Assembly: GCA_900316525.1 (NCBI GenBank)
Contig: ONDF01000003.1
Span: forward strand, 124,001 to 188,000
Source of the DNA: an uncultured Bacteroidales bacterium
GTDB taxonomy: Bacteria > Bacteroidota > Bacteroidia > Bacteroidales > UBA932
Reading direction: 5' to 3'
DNA: 64,000 bases
The notes beneath the pieces were generated by a model. The model was given only the letters and a program-made list of their open reading frames with translations, did no database searches and was not told the origin of the DNA. Numbering within the stretch: the stretch's first letter is position 1; each line of letters begins with the position of its first letter. Both the position numbers and the translations under genes were made by a program. Below, piece after piece: positions 1-8,728 of the stretch.

Positions 1-1244
1 TTCATCCGGTTGTAGTCGTCGTCCTCCATATAGAAGTAGCTCGGGAGGTTCCGGTAATAGTCCGGACGCGGATCCTGGGCGTCATACCAGTCGAGGGCGG
101 TGTAGCCGTTCTTGCCGAAGCGGTACAGGACCGTCGCGGCGGCGTTGAACTTGGGGCCGGGCGTGAAGTCGTACTTCAGGATGGCGATGGGCTCATGCGT
201 CTTGCGGACGCGGGCGTTGCGCACCTTGCCGTTCTGGTAACCCCAGTTGGAGTTGTACATATTGTCGCCCATCAGGTCGTAGACCTCCTGGGTCGAGGCG
301 TTCGCGGCGCCGCGCTGGCCGGGCGTGCCCATCAGGACGAGGCCGAGCTTGTGCGCGTCGTCAAACTGCTTCTCGACCGCGGCGTAGTAGGCGAAGGAAC
401 GGTAGTACACACCCTTCACCCAGTCGTTGCCGCCCAGGCGGGCCGACACGTTGAACGCGTAGGACCAGCCGTCGTCCCGGGGGCCGGAGGCGTAGGTCAT
501 CATCAGGCGCAGCCGGTACAGCTGGCTGTTGGTGAGCACGCTCCCCCGCCATCCCTTGCGGACGGACAGGGCGTTCACCGGGATGTTGGTGAGGCCGTTG
601 TAGCCGCCGATGCCGTAGTCGGAGATTTCGGCGCCGTTGACGGTGTACTTCGTGCGGGTGGCCTCGTTGAGGCCGCTCCACAGCGAGAACGGGGAATACC
701 CGGTGATGGCGTCGTTCATCTTGACGCCCGCCAGGTACACGTCCTGCGACTCGGAGGAGTAACCGCGCACGCGGTAGCGGACGGAGCTGAAATTGAAGCT
801 CGCCATATTGTTGAACACGTCGTTCTGGCCGAACAGGACCGTCGGGCTGTCGCCGTAACCGGTGTCGTCCATATCGAATTCCACGAGGTTGTCCACGTCC
901 ACCTCGGTGACGACCGCGCCGCGGGTCAGGGAGAGGTTGAACATATTCTTGACATATCCGTCGTTGACGGTGACGTTGACGCGCGTCTCCAGGTAGTCCG
1001 GGGCCTGGATCACCAGGTCGTAGATGCCGTTGTCCAGGTCTTCGATGAGGAAGCGTCCGTCGTCGCCGGAAGTCACCGTGGCCACTTCGGCCGTACCCTG
1101 GTACAGCACGAGGACCGCACCGGGGACCGGGGACCGGTCGGTGCGGCTGACGACCGTGCCGCGCACGCCTCCCGTGAACGTCTGGGCGGAAAGGCCCAGC
1201 GAGAGAAGGAGCGCGACGGTCGCCAAGGTTAGTTTCTTGATCAT
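1..1244 (-). CDS. TonB-dependent receptor-like outer membrane protein (C-terminus beyond left edge)
   Basis: The reading frame starts at the ATG at 1244 and stays open to the window edge, giving about 414 visible residues. It begins with a signal peptide (MIKKLTLATVALLLSLGLSAQ). Next comes a carboxypeptidase-regulatory-like beta domain (about residues 25-100, with GVRGTV and PVPGAVLVL), then a plug-like region and the start of an aromatic-rich barrel. Such proteins sit in the outer membrane and import or secrete substrates using TonB energy. It starts 6 nt after the upstream nuclease gene, so it is probably the last visible gene of the same operon. The substrate cannot be read from the sequence, and the missing C-terminus prevents a check of full length. 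Confidence 0.8.
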   Translation of the reverse strand, partial: MIKKLTLATVALLLSLGLSAQTFTGGVRGTVVSRTDRSPVPGAVLVLYQGTAEVATVTSGDDGRFLIEDLDNGIYDLVIQAPDYLETRVNVTVNDGYVKNMFNLSLTRGAVVTEVDVDNLVEFDMDDTGYGDSPTVLFGQNDVFNNMASFNFSSVRYRVRGYSSESQDVYLAGVKMNDAITGYSPFSLWSGLNEATRTKYTVNGAEISDYGIGGYNGLTNIPVNALSVRKGWRGSVLTNSQLYRLRLMMTYASGPRDDGWSYAFNVSARLGGNDWVKGVYYRSFAYYAAVEKQFDDAHKLGLVLMGTPGQRGAANASTQEVYDLMGDNMYNSNWGYQNGKVRNARVRKTHEPIAILKYDFTPGPKFNAAATVLYRFGKNGYTALDWYDAQDPRPDYYRNLPSYFYMEDDDYNRM

Positions 1245-1250
1245 ATCCGG

Positions 1251-2321
1251 TTACTTGTTACTTACTACAATATAGGTCGGGAAGTGGTCGCTGTAGCCGC
1301 CCACGAAAGCGCCGTTCGAGAAGGTGCGCAGCGGCTGGCCGGCATACTGGCCTTCCTGCTGGACCATGAACGGCGGGTTGAAGATGCGCCCATAGTACTT
1401 CTTCTTCACGATTGGCTGGATCTTGAGCGTGCCCTTCGGCGCGTTCACGAGCGGTTCGTTGACCACGAGGATGTCGTAGATGTTGTTCTCGCCGCGATAG
1501 TACAGGGAGCTGTACCCGGCCTTGAGCATCGACAGGAACGGGGAGAAGAAATCCATCGGCCCCACGTCCTCGACCTTCTCGCGGCCGTGCATCCACACGG
1601 CCATGCTGTCGTCGGTGGGGTTGTCGTTCATATCGCCCATGGCCACGATCTTGATGCCGGGATACGCCTGCATCAGGCGGACGCTCTCCTCGTACATGAT
1701 CTGGCCGCCCCGGGAGCGGAGGGAGCCGCTCTTCTCGCCCAGGCGGGAAGGAAGGTGCGCCACGAAGAAGGCGAACATCTCGCCGCCCAGCAGGCCGCGG
1801 ACCATCAGAATGTCACGGGTGCGGAAGGCGTCCTGCTCCTCCTTGGTCATCCCGAATTCAAGCTCGCTGTCGAAGTTGAAGGGGATGGACTTGGACTCCA
1901 GCACAGTGAAGAGCTCCGGCCGATACAGCAGGCCCACGTCCACGCCACGGCGGTCCGGACCGTCGTAGTGGACGATCTGGTAGTGCGCGTCGGCGATGGC
2001 CGGCTCCGCGACGAGATCCTCCAGCACGTGGCGGTTCTCGATCTCGGAGACGCCGAGGACGGCGTGATAGGCCTTGTTCTCGTCCCGCATCGCCCGGATG
2101 ACCCGGGCCATGTTGGCGAGCTTCTTCTGGTACTTGAAGTCGGTCCATTCGTTCGCCCCGTCGGGAAGGTACTCGTAGTCGTTCTTACCTTCGTCGTGGT
2201 AGGTGTCGAACAGGTTCTCCAGGTTGTAGAACCCGATGACATAGTTCTTCGTTCCGCCCTTCTGGGCGAAAGCCGGCGTGAGCGCCAGCAGGAACGCAAG
2301 GATGGTTATGTATCTTTTCAT
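1251..2321 (-). CDS. secreted endonuclease/exonuclease/phosphatase (EEP) family protein
   Basis: This 356-residue protein has a cleavable signal peptide (MKRYITILAFLLALTPAFAQ) followed directly by the EEP fold. The metal-binding start motif is FYNLENLFD, SEIENRH carries the Glu, MGDMNDNPTD carries the Asp/Asn pair, and GGYSDHFP near the C-terminus carries the Asp-His pair. The family hydrolyses phosphodiester or phosphomonoester bonds (DNase I-like). With a signal peptide and no membrane anchor it should act in the periplasm or outside the cell. It lies 12 nt after a second secreted nuclease and 6 nt before a receptor-like gene, which suggests use of extracellular nucleic acid. A phosphoester substrate other than nucleic acid remains possible. 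Confidence 0.85.
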   Translation of the reverse strand: MKRYITILAFLLALTPAFAQKGGTKNYVIGFYNLENLFDTYHDEGKNDYEYLPDGANEWTDFKYQKKLANMARVIRAMRDENKAYHAVLGVSEIENRHVLEDLVAEPAIADAHYQIVHYDGPDRRGVDVGLLYRPELFTVLESKSIPFNFDSELEFGMTKEEQDAFRTRDILMVRGLLGGEMFAFFVAHLPSRLGEKSGSLRSRGGQIMYEESVRLMQAYPGIKIVAMGDMNDNPTDDSMAVWMHGREKVEDVGPMDFFSPFLSMLKAGYSSLYYRGENNIYDILVVNEPLVNAPKGTLKIQPIVKKKYYGRIFNPPFMVQQEGQYAGQPLRTFSNGAFVGGYSDHFPTYIVVSNK

Positions 2322-2333
2322 CGTCTCGTCGTT

Positions 2334-3494
2334 TTAGTTCCACCACCAGTTGACCGAGTTCGGATTCTCCGCCTCCACGGCCGCGGCGGCGGCATCGCCG
2401 ATGGCGGCCGGCAGGTTCACGAAGAAGTTCACCCCGGTCTTCGCCTCCAGCTCCTTGATGGACATCACGGAGGAATGGTTCCGGGCCACGGTCTCGCTCG
2501 GATTGTGCGTGTGCTCCAGATAGACGGCGCAGCCGCGGTAACCGCCGTTCTCGGACGCCGACTTGCTGTAGCTGAGGACCGCCTTGTAGTAAGCGTTGGG
2601 GATGGCGACCTGCTTGCCTTCGATATCCGTCGTGTAGCTGACCTTGCCGTCCACCACGCAGCCGGTCACCACGTACAGGGTGTCGCACCGGCCGGCCCAG
2701 CCACGGACCCGGTCTTCCAGACGGGCCCAGATCTCGCCGTTGAAGTTGTAGTTCTGCGGCGTCATGTTGGTCCCGTAGAAGGTCTGGACGTTGGCGTTGT
2801 AGCTCAGGCGGTCGGCCGAAGGGAGCTGGTGTCCACGCGCCCAGCCGCCCCGGAAGGTGCTGGTGACGACGGGCTGGCGAGAAGCCGGCAGCAGCGGGTC
2901 GAGACCCCAGGCGTCGGAGCGGGAACCGCTGGCGCGCAGGCCGTTGTTGAGCGGATAGGCCACCCAGTGGGAGACCAGCTTGGAGTAATCCCAGTAGAAG
3001 GAGTAGTTGCGGCCCGTGTAGCTTCCGACGGTCATATTGTGCCAGAAGATGTTCAGGCCGTCGTCCGGCCGGGTCTCGGGCAGTTCCATCCAGCCCTTGC
3101 GGGTGGAGGAACCGCCGTTGATCTCGGGTTCGGGGTCGTCCGAGGGGGCGTTCTGGCGCAGGGTGACCGTAAGGGTCTTCTCCTGCGCCTGGAGCCGGAT
3201 GTCGGCCTGGCGGGGGCCTTCCTCGGTATTGGCGTCATAAAGCAGCGCGACGGCCCGGCTGTTTCCCCGGCCCTTGTCCGGGGTGATCCGGATCCAGTCC
3301 GCGTCGCACGTGATGGTCCAGTTCCCCTGGGCATAAACCTCCAGGAACTGGCTGCCCTTCCGGCTGGAAACGACATCACGCACGAGGACGAACTCGGGGT
3401 CGGGAATGACGGGTTCCTGCTCGCAGGAGACAGCCCCCAGCGAAAGGATCCCGAGCAGGACCGCGCCGAAAACAGAATGTAGTCTCGTTCGCAT
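2334..3494 (-). CDS. BACON-domain lipoprotein with C-terminal DNA/RNA non-specific endonuclease (NUC) domain
   Basis: The ATG at 3494 (386 residues) is preferred over an in-frame GTG at 3500 because it leads directly into a lipoprotein signal ending in the lipobox GAVSC. Residues about 35-115 form a BACON domain (NWTITCDADWIRITP). The rest matches the NUC family: RGHQLPSADR carries the catalytic histidine, TNMTPQNYNFNGEIW carries the metal-binding Asn, and a W..LE..VR helix follows. The classical DRGH motif reads ARGH here, so the Asp is replaced while the His is kept. Such enzymes cut DNA and RNA non-specifically. Lipid anchoring suggests surface display. The neighbours are the EEP nuclease downstream and OB-fold repeat proteins upstream. 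Confidence 0.85.
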   Translation of the reverse strand: MRTRLHSVFGAVLLGILSLGAVSCEQEPVIPDPEFVLVRDVVSSRKGSQFLEVYAQGNWTITCDADWIRITPDKGRGNSRAVALLYDANTEEGPRQADIRLQAQEKTLTVTLRQNAPSDDPEPEINGGSSTRKGWMELPETRPDDGLNIFWHNMTVGSYTGRNYSFYWDYSKLVSHWVAYPLNNGLRASGSRSDAWGLDPLLPASRQPVVTSTFRGGWARGHQLPSADRLSYNANVQTFYGTNMTPQNYNFNGEIWARLEDRVRGWAGRCDTLYVVTGCVVDGKVSYTTDIEGKQVAIPNAYYKAVLSYSKSASENGGYRGCAVYLEHTHNPSETVARNHSSVMSIKELEAKTGVNFFVNLPAAIGDAAAAAVEAENPNSVNWWWN

Positions 3495-3506
3495 AGTCAC
3501 CCGGCC

Positions 3507-4052
3507 TTATTCGAATTCCACGGTGAGTTTTTCCATCCGGACCTGGCCGTTGTTGGCGTGGAGGACCACCTTGGAGGCGGAACCGGTCCAGGTGACGGTC
3601 AGGGCCGTCTTGTCGCACGTCGCGGAAGCGCCGCCCTCCAGGCCCGCCATATCGAAGCAGTAGGAGGTCGTGCCGTTATTGGGCGCGCAGCCGATGACGA
3701 TCTTCTTGATCTTCTTTCCTTCCGCGGACGCGATGCTGAGGACGGAATTCTTGTAGACGCGGACGTGGTTCGCATTCGGGGCGACCGCATTGGTCGTACC
3801 CGTATGTTTGTAATAGCCGAGCTTCAAGCCCTGGGCCGTGGTGCCGAAACCGGCGCCGTAGGTGCCGTCCGTTTCCGCCGCCCAGATCTGGGCATCGGCG
3901 TTCGTCGCGAAGGAGACGCTGCCGCCGCCCGGCGTTTCACCGCCACCGCCGCTGCCGCTGCCGTCGGTCTTGCCGTTCAGCGAGTACAGCCAGTTCTCGT
4001 TCGCGACCGTCTCCGGCGTGTTGCCCTTGTAGTTCATCAGGGAGCCGTACAC
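3507..4052 (-). pseudogene. C-terminal piece of the frameshifted OB-repeat surface protein (terminal beta-sandwich domain)
   Basis: The open frame begins at a GTG (4052) in the middle of an OB-like repeat (YGSLMNYKGNTPETV) and has no signal peptide, so it is not a natural N-terminus. After the repeat tail and a Gly/Ser-rich linker comes a domain of about 135 residues, with KKIKKIVI and a last strand GQVRMEKLTVEF. This resembles the beta-sandwich domains that end many Bacteroidota surface lipoproteins. It is out of frame with the preceding piece by a -1 shift. It could be expressed only by a frameshift, by reinitiation at the GTG that overlaps the upstream stop, or if the break is an assembly error. 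Confidence 0.7.
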
Positions 4053-4441
4053 TCAGTGTACTTCTCGCCGTTGAAATACAGGCTGCGGAAGATCTGGAAC
4101 TCATCCTTCTCGGTACCGTCGGCGGAGATCCAGTAGGAGGCGTTGCCGAAGGTGCCGCCACCCACATAGGTGCCGTTGTTGGCGATGCGGGAAATCTTGC
4201 CCTTCACATACACCTTGTCCGTCTTGTCATAGACGGTGTTGCTCGTCCAGGTCAGGTCCTTCACGGCGTCGATGGCACCAAGCGCGGTGTAAGGATCGGC
4301 TAGCGTGCCGGAGCCGTTGCCGGAGGGCGTGTCGCCGCCACCGCCGCTGCCGTCGGTCTTGCCGTTCAGCGAGTACAGCCAGTTCTCGTTCGCGACCGTC
4401 TCCGGCGTGTTGCCCTTGTAGTTCATCAGGGAGCCGTACAC
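4037..4441 (-). pseudogene. middle piece of the frameshifted OB-repeat surface protein (repeat 6)
   Basis: The piece runs from a GTG at 4441 to a TGA at 4037. It holds the tail of repeat 5, a Gly-rich linker and most of repeat 6 (DPYTALGAIDAVKD ... YVKGKISRIANNG). It stops at the same place as the upstream piece, after GEKYT, because a segment equivalent to about 11 codons (the DIKVGDEVV stretch of intact repeats) is missing and the frame is lost. It overlaps the upstream piece by 16 nt. Sequence identity to the neighbouring repeat is very high, so the unit looks recently duplicated. It is most likely a broken part of one long gene. Confidence 0.75.
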
Positions 4442-6816
4442 GAGGTGTACTTCTCGCCGTTGAAATACAGGCTGCGATAGATCTGGAACTCATCCTTCTC
4501 GGTACCGTCGACGGAAATCCAGTAGGAGGCGTTGCCAAAGGTGCCGCCGCCCACATAGGTGCCGTTATTGGCGATGCGGGAGATCTTGCCCTTCACGTAC
4601 ACCTTGTCCGTCTTGTCGTAGACGGTGTTGCTGGTCCAGGTGAGGTCCTTCACGGCGTTGATGGCGCCGAGCGGGTCGTACGGATCGGCCAGGGTGCCGG
4701 AGCCGTTGCCGCCGCCGGGCGTGTCGCCGCCGCCACCGCTGCCGCCATCATTCAGGGAATAGAGGTAAGCGCTGCCGGAGACCGTCTCCGGGGTGTTGTT
4801 CCGGTAGTTCATCAGCTTGCCGTAGACGACGACTTCGTCGCCCACCTTGATGTCGGTCTGGCCCGCCTCGAACTTCTTGTTGCCGAGGTACAGGATGCGG
4901 AAGCAGTAGAACTCGTCCTTCTCCGCGCCATCCTCGGAAATGTAGAAGGAAGCGTTTCCGAAGGTGCCGCCCTCGGTGTAGGTGCCGCCGGAGGCGATGC
5001 GGGAGATCTTGCCCTTCACGTACACTTCACCCGTGCTCTCATACTCCGTGTTGGAGGTCCAGGTCAGGCCCTTCACGGCGTTGATGGCGCCGAGCGGGTT
5101 GTACGGATCGGCCAGCGTGCCGCTGCCGGAAGCGCCGCCGGGCGTGTCACCGCCGCCGCCACCGCCGCCGGACTCGTTCAGCGAGTGGAGGTAGGCCGCG
5201 TTGGCCACGGTCTCGGGCGTGTTGCCGCGATAGTTCATCAGCTCGCCGCAGATGACCACCTCGTCGCCCACCTTGATGTCGGTGCCGGAGGTGTACTTGA
5301 CGTTGCCGAGATAGAGGATGCGGTAGCAGTAGAGCTCGTTGCCCTCCTTGCCGTCGTCGGAGATGTAGAAGGTCGCATTGCCGAAGGTGCCGCTCTGCCC
5401 GAAGGTGCCGTTGTCGGCGATCTTGGAGATCTTGCCCTTCACATAGACGGTGCCCGTCTTGTCGTATACGGTGTTGCTGGTCCAGGTGAAATCCTTGACC
5501 GCATTGCGGGCCGCCGCCACGTTGTACGGGTCGGCCAGCGTGCCGGTGCCGGCGGGATCGCCGCCCGGGCCCGGAGGCGTGTCGCCGCCGCCACCGCCCT
5601 CGCCGTTCAGCGAGTACAGGTAAGCCGCGTTGGCCACCGTCTCGGGCGTGTTGCCGCGGTAGTTCATCAGCTCGCCGCAGATGACCACCTCGTCGCCCAC
5701 CTTGATGTCGGTGCCGGAGGTGTACTTCTTGTTGCCGAGATAGAGGATACGGTACGCGTACAGCTCGGCGCCCTCGGCGCCGTCGTCGTTGATGTAGAAG
5801 GTCGCGTTGCCGAAGGTGCCGCTCTGGCCGTAGGTGCCGTTGTCGGCAATCCGGGAGATCTTGCCCTTCACGTACACCGTGCCCGTCTTGTCATAGACTT
5901 CGTTGCTGGTCCAGGTGAGGTCCTTCACCGCCGCCCGGGCGGCCGCCACGTTGTACGGGTCGTCCACGGTGCCGGTGCCGGCGGGCGTGCCTTCGCTGCC
6001 GCCACCGCCGCCTTCGTCGGTGCCGCGGTTCACGCCGTTGTGGTCGTAGATGAAGGCGGTACCCTGGACGGTCTCGGGCGTGTTGCCCTTGTAGTTGACC
6101 ACGTGGCCGTAGACGATCACGTCGTCGCCCACCTTGATGTCCGGATCCTTGGAGGTCCACTTCTTGTTCCCGAGGTACAGCACGCGGTAGCAGTAGAATT
6201 GCTCGGAGGAGGTGCCGCCGTCATCGGAAATGTAGAAGGTGGCATTCCCGTAGGTGCCGCTGGCGGCGAAGTTGTTGCCGTCGTCGATCCGGGAGATCTT
6301 ACCCTTGACATACACGCCGGAGGAGCTCTGGACGTCGGCGCCGAGGCTCTTCACGTACTTGACGGCTCCCGCCACGGTGAGCGGGTTGTCGAGCGTGCCG
6401 ATGATTTCCTCGCCGCGCTCGCCGGTCTGGGTGATGTCGATGGTCTTGTAGTCATAGCCGATCGTGAACTTCACCCGCTTGTTGCGGTTGTAGCCGGCGT
6501 TGTTCAGGACGGTGAGGGTCACCTGCTGGGGCTGGTCCGAGGCGACGCCGGCTTCCGGCGTCACGGCGATCCAGGGAATCTCGTCGGAATCCCAGTTGAT
6601 CTCGGCGTTCCAGTCCCGGTTCGCGGTGATGGTCAGCGGGATGTTCACCAACTGCATGTCCAGTGGGCACGAGGCCAGCTTGGTCTCCGCGTCGAAGGTG
6701 AGCGCCGGTCCGGCGATCTTGATCTCCGGGAGCAGGATATCTGCCTCTTCGGGCCGGCAGCCGACGAGGGCGGCCGCCAGGCCCAGAAGGGCGAACAGAC
6801 GTGTTCTGAGTTTCAT
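4426..6816 (-). CDS. giant lipoprotein with BACON domain and tandem OB-fold-like repeats (3' end frameshifted)
   Basis: The ATG at 6816 opens a lipoprotein signal with lipobox ALVGC; an ATG 12 nt upstream at 6828 is the alternative. A BACON-like domain (about residues 30-130, NRDWNAEI ... ITQTG) is followed by five tandem units of about 142 residues joined by Gly-rich linkers. Each unit runs DPYN..AAR.AVKD, VYVKGKIS+IADNG, GNATFYISDDG, Y+ILYLGNKKYTSG, TDIKVGDEVV and GELMNYRGNTPETV. The pattern fits an OB fold, a fold often used to bind nucleic acid. The fifth unit is cut by a frameshift after YTS, and two further pieces continue to 3507. The role is inferred: a surface-anchored ligand binder working with the neighbouring nucleases. 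Confidence 0.75.
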   Translation of the reverse strand: MKLRTRLFALLGLAAALVGCRPEEADILLPEIKIAGPALTFDAETKLASCPLDMQLVNIPLTITANRDWNAEINWDSDEIPWIAVTPEAGVASDQPQQVTLTVLNNAGYNRNKRVKFTIGYDYKTIDITQTGERGEEIIGTLDNPLTVAGAVKYVKSLGADVQSSSGVYVKGKISRIDDGNNFAASGTYGNATFYISDDGGTSSEQFYCYRVLYLGNKKWTSKDPDIKVGDDVIVYGHVVNYKGNTPETVQGTAFIYDHNGVNRGTDEGGGGGSEGTPAGTGTVDDPYNVAAARAAVKDLTWTSNEVYDKTGTVYVKGKISRIADNGTYGQSGTFGNATFYINDDGAEGAELYAYRILYLGNKKYTSGTDIKVGDEVVICGELMNYRGNTPETVANAAYLYSLNGEGGGGGDTPPGPGGDPAGTGTLADPYNVAAARNAVKDFTWTSNTVYDKTGTVYVKGKISKIADNGTFGQSGTFGNATFYISDDGKEGNELYCYRILYLGNVKYTSGTDIKVGDEVVICGELMNYRGNTPETVANAAYLHSLNESGGGGGGGDTPGGASGSGTLADPYNPLGAINAVKGLTWTSNTEYESTGEVYVKGKISRIASGGTYTEGGTFGNASFYISEDGAEKDEFYCFRILYLGNKKFEAGQTDIKVGDEVVVYGKLMNYRNNTPETVSGSAYLYSLNDGGSGGGGDTPGGGNGSGTLADPYDPLGAINAVKDLTWTSNTVYDKTDKVYVKGKISRIANNGTYVGGGTFGNASYWISVDGTEKDEFQIYRSLYFNGEKYTSCTAP

Positions 6817-6831
6817 ATTGCGAAGCATTGG

Positions 6832-8709
6832 TTATTCGGTTTTACCGTTCAGGGAATAGAGGTAAGCCTTGCCGGAGACGGTCTCGGGCGTGTTGTTCTG
6901 ATAGTTCATCAGCTTGCCGTAGACGACCACTTCGTCGCCCACCTTGATGTCGGTCTGGCCGGCCTCGAACTTCTTGTTGCCGAGATAGAGGGCGCGGAAC
7001 ACATAGAACTCGCCGTCACCCGTACCATCGGCGGACAGGTAGAAGGAAGCGTTGCCGTAGGTGCCGCCCTCGGTGTAGGTGCCCTTGTTGGCGATCTTGC
7101 AGATCTTGCCCTTCATATACACTTCGTCCGTGGACTCATAGTCCGTGTTGGAGGTCCATTTCAGGTCCTTCACGGCGTCGGCGGCCTCCGCCGGGGTGTA
7201 GGGGTTCGAGAGCGTGCCCTTGGCATTGGCCCCGGCAATCTTGGTCGCGATGACGTTGACGAACTTGCCGCCGCTGGACAGGCCATTGAAGTAGCCGGTC
7301 ACGGTGATGACCTGCCCGTCGAACGACTTGGCGTCCAGCGCGTCGATCGGATAGACGATGCTTCCCTGCTTGGTGCCGGTGTCCACACCGTCGAACTCCA
7401 CGTTGAGATAGTTGCCGGAGACCTTGAGGGTGCCGGTGAACTGGATGTATTCGGCGACGGAAGCCGTATAGTCGACGATGCCGGCCGTGATGTCCTTGAC
7501 CGTCGGGTGAACGACGGAAGCGGTGCCGGTCTTCTCGACGGAGGTGATTGTCGCGAGTTCGGGAACGCCGTTGTAGGTGGTCTTGGTCGCGAGGACCTTC
7601 ACCTTGTCGCCGATCTCGACAGCGTTGGCGCCGCTGTCATAGGCATAGATGGCGGTGGTTCCATCGGAGAGCACGAAGCCCTTGGCGGTCTTCGCCACGA
7701 CGGTGGACTCGAGGGTCTCCACGCCGGAGTTGTCCGGCAGGGCCACGATTTCGGTGATGCTCTGACCGGTCGGCGGAACGCCCGGCTGGCTCACGGAAAC
7801 GCTCTTGGAGGAGTTGGTGGCCTTGAACAAGACGGAAGCCGTGCGGGCGGCCGTGGTGGTGTTGGCCTCGTAGGCGAAGCTGTAGACGGCCGCGCCGCCT
7901 TCGCCCGCCGCGATGTCGGTGAGCTTGATCCAGCTCTCGGACGGGAGGACCGCCATGCCGTCGGCCTTGGAGACCACGGAGATGGTGAAGGTGCCCGCCT
8001 CGGCGCTCTCGAGCGCGATCTCGCCCGGCTCGACGCTGATCAGGGACTTCTCCACCTTGATGAGGGTGGCGTCCACGAGCTCGAGGGTGCTGCCGTACAT
8101 CGTGCGCGGTCCCTGGACGGTGATGATGTCACCCGACTCGACACCGAAGGTGTTCCAGCCGCCGGCGTCCTTGGGATACTGCCCCTTCGCATTGAACAGG
8201 CCGTAGATGTAGATGGTGCCGGTCTCGTCCTGGACGTAGAGGTTGCCGTAGTTCGTATTGGCGATGGTGGTCACGGTACCGCGGATGCGGAACGTCTGGC
8301 CGTCGTTGCCCGCCATCACTTCTGCGATCGTGGAGATCGGGGCCTCGTAGGCGCCCGGTCCGGCCTGGATCACGGTGAAGCGCTGCTTGCGGCTGCCCAC
8401 GTTCACCACGAGGTTGGCCGTCCTTGCGGACGAGCCGGTGTTCGCGTCCGCCGCGAACACGATGCCGGTGACTTCGGACCCGCCGCTGCGCGGGGTGACG
8501 GTGAGCCACTCGGGAACGGTGGTGTCGTCGAAGGACCACTGGGCGGTCGCCTTGACGGCGGTATTGGCAATGCCGCCTTCCAGCGGAATGCCCAGATAGG
8601 AATTCTCCACCTGGAAGCTGTCCAGGGAGGAGATGACCTGCTCCTGCACGCAGCCGGCGGCGAGCGCCGCACCGGCGAGGATGGAAAGGAAGAATCTGTA
8701 GAGTTTCAT
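6832..8709 (-). CDS. lipoprotein with two BACON domains and several OB-fold-like domains
   Basis: The 625-residue protein has a lipoprotein signal (lipobox LAAGC). In order it shows a BACON domain (about 35-115), an OB-like domain (about 125-225, FRIRGTVTTI ... LYVQDETGTIYIYG), a second BACON domain (about 230-315) and two further OB-like segments (about 320-495, GFVLSDGTTAIYAYD and YIQFTGTLKV). It ends in one copy of the same 140-residue repeat found in the next gene (YMKGKICKIANKG ... GKLMNYQNNTPETV). The DUF5689-like layout is common in Bacteroidota surface lipoproteins. It lies 19 nt after the TonB receptor gene and 15 nt before the repeat protein, which implies one surface complex. The ligand is unknown; nucleic acid is an inference. 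Confidence 0.75.
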   Translation of the reverse strand: MKLYRFFLSILAGAALAAGCVQEQVISSLDSFQVENSYLGIPLEGGIANTAVKATAQWSFDDTTVPEWLTVTPRSGGSEVTGIVFAADANTGSSARTANLVVNVGSRKQRFTVIQAGPGAYEAPISTIAEVMAGNDGQTFRIRGTVTTIANTNYGNLYVQDETGTIYIYGLFNAKGQYPKDAGGWNTFGVESGDIITVQGPRTMYGSTLELVDATLIKVEKSLISVEPGEIALESAEAGTFTISVVSKADGMAVLPSESWIKLTDIAAGEGGAAVYSFAYEANTTTAARTASVLFKATNSSKSVSVSQPGVPPTGQSITEIVALPDNSGVETLESTVVAKTAKGFVLSDGTTAIYAYDSGANAVEIGDKVKVLATKTTYNGVPELATITSVEKTGTASVVHPTVKDITAGIVDYTASVAEYIQFTGTLKVSGNYLNVEFDGVDTGTKQGSIVYPIDALDAKSFDGQVITVTGYFNGLSSGGKFVNVIATKIAGANAKGTLSNPYTPAEAADAVKDLKWTSNTDYESTDEVYMKGKICKIANKGTYTEGGTYGNASFYLSADGTGDGEFYVFRALYLGNKKFEAGQTDIKVGDEVVVYGKLMNYQNNTPETVSGKAYLYSLNGKTE

Positions 8710-8728
8710 ATCGTCGCGTGCTTAGAGG

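Noticed and set aside
4037..4455. Programmed -1 ribosomal frameshift joining the OB-repeat pieces
   Set aside because: A -1 shift would restore the frame, but there is no X XXY YYZ slippery heptamer at either junction, and about 11 codons found in intact repeats are also missing.
3955..6100. CRISPR array, because of regular repetition
   Set aside because: The period is 386-432 bp, the repeats are coding, and the unit is a protein domain with linkers.
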